A stretch of DNA of 57,790 nucleotides from an uncultured Bacteroidaceae bacterium (GTDB lineage Bacteria > Bacteroidota > Bacteroidia > Bacteroidales > Bacteroidaceae), in assembly GCA_905234735.1 (NCBI GenBank), contig CAJOJA010000014.1, forward strand, positions 1-57,790. The letters run 5' to 3'. The stretch's first letter is position 1, and each line of letters opens with the position of its first letter. The notes beneath the pieces are model-generated. The model saw nothing but the letters and a program-made list of their open reading frames with translations. It had not been told where the DNA came from and did not search any database. Both the position numbers and the translations under genes were made by a program. Below are positions 55,792 to 57,790 of this stretch, piece by piece.

Positions 55792-56493
55792 ATGCGACGC
55801 ATTTTTTTATATGAGGATAACCACGTTATCATCGTAAACAAACAGAGCGGGGAGATCGTGCAGGGCGACAAGACTGGCGATCGCCCCCTCTCTGATATGG
55901 TGAAGGACTACATCAAGGAGAAGTACAACAAACCCGGCGACGCATTCCTGGGGGTTGTACATCGACTCGACCGTCCCGTCAGCGGTGTGGTGCTCTTTGC
56001 CCGCACCAGCAAAGCCCTGACCCGACTCAGCGAGATGTTCCGCACCCGTGCTGTACAGAAAACCTATTGGGCCATCGTCGGCAACCAACCGCCACAGCCC
56101 GAAGGCACCCTCACCCACTGGCTCACCCGCAACCCCAAGAACAACACCGCACGAGCCTACGACCACGAAGTCCCCAACTCCAAACAGGCCATTCTCGACT
56201 ATCGCGTCATCGCCCGCAGCGACCGCTACTGGCTTCTGGAGGTTGAACTCCACACCGGTCGTCACCATCAGATTCGCTGCCAACTGGCCAAGATAGGTTG
56301 CCCCATCCGTGGCGACCTCAAGTATGGTGCCCCACGCAGTAATCCCGACGGCAGTATCTCTCTGCATGCCCGCCGCATCCAGTTCGAGCACCCTGTTTCA
56401 CATAAACAAATAGACATCACCGCCCCTGTCCCCGACGACCGCCTTTGGCAGGCCTTGGAAGTCCCGATGTCCTCTCCCCTTTATAGTTTGTAA
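55792..56493 (+). CDS. RluA-family pseudouridine synthase
   Basis: Isomerises specific uridines in rRNA or tRNA to pseudouridine. The catalytic Asp lies in VVHRLDRPVSGVV (residues about 59-71); other motifs are ARTSKALTRLSEMF and the later VELHTGRHHQIRCQL. There is no S4 domain and the 233-residue length suits the compact RluA/RluC-like type. Immediately downstream of fabG. Its last 13 bp overlap the 3' end of the convergent YhcH-like gene. Which uridine is modified cannot be told. Confidence 0.92.
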   Translation: MRRIFLYEDNHVIIVNKQSGEIVQGDKTGDRPLSDMVKDYIKEKYNKPGDAFLGVVHRLDRPVSGVVLFARTSKALTRLSEMFRTRAVQKTYWAIVGNQPPQPEGTLTHWLTRNPKNNTARAYDHEVPNSKQAILDYRVIARSDRYWLLEVELHTGRHHQIRCQLAKIGCPIRGDLKYGAPRSNPDGSISLHARRIQFEHPVSHKQIDITAPVPDDRLWQALEVPMSSPLYSL

Positions 56494-57116
56494 TCCACCT
56501 TGATGACCAGCACGCGCAGCCGTTGGCTCTGCGCCTGCGTCTTCACTTTTGCTACATGCCAGTCACAGGGGAACATGATGTTGAAGGTGCCCGGGATGGA
56601 GGTAAACTGCTGCAGGCGATCGTACTGAAAGGCATACTCCAGACGGTCGGGCTTGTAGTCGGCAAGAGGCTTTGAGGTCTCATGATCCAGACGGCAGAAG
56701 CCCTCCGTTCCGCTGACCACATACATGAAGTCTATCTTCTGGTAGTGGCTCTCGCTGCCCTTACCTTTTCGCAGGTCGTCCTGCGAGCACCAGTTATCCC
56801 CATCCTCCACGCTGACGGTGAGCGTCGTACCGGGAATCGGTGTGCGGCCGGCGGGGATAGTCAGCAGGTCGGTTTCCTGCAACCACTTAAACAGCGCTTC
56901 CCACTGTTGGGGATTGCGATGATACTGGATATAGAATTCCACCTCGTTCACGGTCGGAGCCGGAGCGGCTTTCGTGAATCCATTGCGCCACGCTCCCTTC
57001 TTCACCCATTTCTGCGCCAGGCGTGTCAGTTCCTTTGGATACTCATTTGTGTACGTCTGTGCACCTGCCTCCACCGATACGAGAAGCGCAAGCGCTAAGA
57101 AAAATTTTTTCATCAT
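56481..57116 (-). CDS. YhcH/YjgK/YiaL-family protein
   Basis: A 211-residue protein of the DUF386 cupin-like family, whose E. coli members are linked to sialic acid or sugar metabolism. Unlike those cytosolic proteins it has a signal peptide (FFLALALLVSVEAGAQT), so it acts in the periplasm, as in some Bacteroidales homologues. Visible family features are VNEVEFYIQYHRNPQQWEAL, QKIDFMYVVSGTEGF, IPGTFNIMFPCDWHVAK and the final VLVIKVDYKL. Start 57116 or 57113 (double Met). The enzymatic role is unproven; neighbouring sugar genes are not seen. Confidence 0.82.
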   Translation of the reverse strand: MMKKFFLALALLVSVEAGAQTYTNEYPKELTRLAQKWVKKGAWRNGFTKAAPAPTVNEVEFYIQYHRNPQQWEALFKWLQETDLLTIPAGRTPIPGTTLTVSVEDGDNWCSQDDLRKGKGSESHYQKIDFMYVVSGTEGFCRLDHETSKPLADYKPDRLEYAFQYDRLQQFTSIPGTFNIMFPCDWHVAKVKTQAQSQRLRVLVIKVDYKL

Positions 57117-57295
57117 ACTATTATTACGCCCAAATTCCGCAGCACTTTAGTTTAAATTTCTTTATAAGTTCCTGAGCAACAAAAAGTTCTTGCTGTGGCA
57201 AGCGGTAGAGCCGAGCGGCCCAGGATTTGGCCATGTCAGAAATTTCACTTACCTTAGTGCTGCAAAACAAGACAAGCAAAATCATCAATGACAAG

Positions 57296-57742
57296 GCAAA
57301 GGTAAGCATAAAATCTGAGAAAGTCACCGCTTTTGGTGGAATATTTTCGTCTTGGACAAATTTGACTCTATTCTGTCCTCTGTGATAGACTCCCACTTAG
57401 GACTTCGCAGCACTCTGATAGGCTATCAAAGCGCGAGATAATACGGGCCGTCTTCTCCGTTTTCTGCTGCGGTGGTGACTGCATGGAAGACCTCAACCGA
57501 AGTCATTCATGAACCAGAACACCGTGTTCCTGCTCCTAACCGCCATGGCTGCAAACTTCTACCGATACATCGTGGCATTGCCGCTCATGGCTGTCCTCTT
57601 TGGAATCAAGGCCACGGACAGGGTCAAGAGCTTCCTTTTCAGATTCATCGCCGTACCTGCCAAGTGGGTCAGAACGGCAAGGCAGTACAGGCTCAACATC
57701 TACTCCAACAAGCCATACAAACTTATTTGGGAACACGGATAA
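57296..57742 (+). pseudogene. IS1380-type transposase remnant
   Basis: A typical IS1380 N-terminus, AKVSIKSEKVTAFGGIF, is read from 57296. In shifted frames it continues as DKFDSILSSVIDSHLGLRST and IIRAVFSVFCCGGDCMEDLN. From 57509 the C-terminus resumes: ATDRVKSFLFRFIAVPAKWV through YRLNIYSNKPYKLIWEHG, stop at 57742. About 300 residues, including the catalytic DDE core, are missing, and there are at least two frameshifts. No intact terminal inverted repeats were located; the right edge of the element could lie beyond 57742. Non-functional. Confidence 0.8.
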
Positions 57743-57790
57743 AACAACCTTCTTCATTGATGCCTCGGTCTATGCCTCTCGACCTTACGG

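Noticed and set aside
57124..57396. Small minus-strand frame (90 codons) with a hydrophobic stretch
   Set aside because: Half of it is antisense to the IS1380-like remnant; the remainder (57124-57290) has no recognisable family. A real small gene cannot be excluded, but the support is too weak.

Overview
This window looks like chromosome of a Bacteroidales bacterium, most likely a Prevotella-like member of the Prevotellaceae. The evidence is repeated Bacteroidetes-type promoters (TTTG, about 20 nt, then TAnnTTTG), a Mfa1/Mfa2 (type V) fimbrial operon, DUF3575/DUF3868 proteins, STN-bearing outer-membrane proteins, GH127/GH51/GH43/PL11 plant-polysaccharide enzymes and a Bacteroidetes-style LpxH. 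Base composition looks mid-50s percent GC by eye (not computed). The RhuM gene at the left edge and the small MntA/HepT pair are visibly more AT-rich.

Layout. 0-6.7 kb: a 5'-cut RhuM gene, then dnaB and an HU-like gene transcribed divergently, a small exported protein, menA and ettA. 6.7-14.6 kb: a plant-glycan block with a GH127 beta-L-arabinofuranosidase, an adjacent HExxH protein (DUF6055-like), the wreck of a GH43 gene and a PA14-containing GH3. 14.7-21.2 kb: a five-gene fimbrial operon whose last gene fuses a TlpA-like thioredoxin domain to a Mfa1-like fimbrillin. 21.2-29.3 kb: GH51, radA, and an ECF sigma / anti-sigma / outer-membrane protein trio. 29.3-33.0 kb: a scarred stretch with an MntA/HepT toxin-antitoxin pair lodged at the 5' end of an oxidoreductase gene whose first 45 bp are present twice, followed by two frameshifted genes. 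33-36.7 kb: GH16, a COG2509-like flavoprotein and a creatininase-family protein. 36.8-45.7 kb, leftward: murF, a PL11 lyase fused to autotransporter-type repeats, a GT2 glycosyltransferase, radC, a DUF59 Fe-S factor and lpxH. 45.7-56.5 kb: a second ECF sigma with an unusual transmembrane plus beta-barrel partner, a serpin lipoprotein, a DUF4595-like lipoprotein, folP-cdaA, pta-ackA, tRNA-Met, a TetR regulator, fabG and an RluA-type synthase. The right end has a YhcH-like gene and an IS1380-type transposase remnant.

How it fits together. The enzymes point to growth on arabinose-rich pectin, hemicellulose and perhaps hydroxyproline-rich plant glycoproteins, with acetate production through Pta-AckA. 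Surface functions (fimbriae, two envelope-linked sigma systems, a surface serpin) suit a host-associated or rumen/gut lifestyle.

The most unusual signals are: the thioredoxin-fimbrillin fusion; a family of GC-rich palindromic micro-elements found eight times, always inside reading frames and always keeping the frame; a parallel AT-rich micro-element family both inside and between genes; the MntA/HepT insertion scar; and stacked perfect hairpins in two intergenic gaps.
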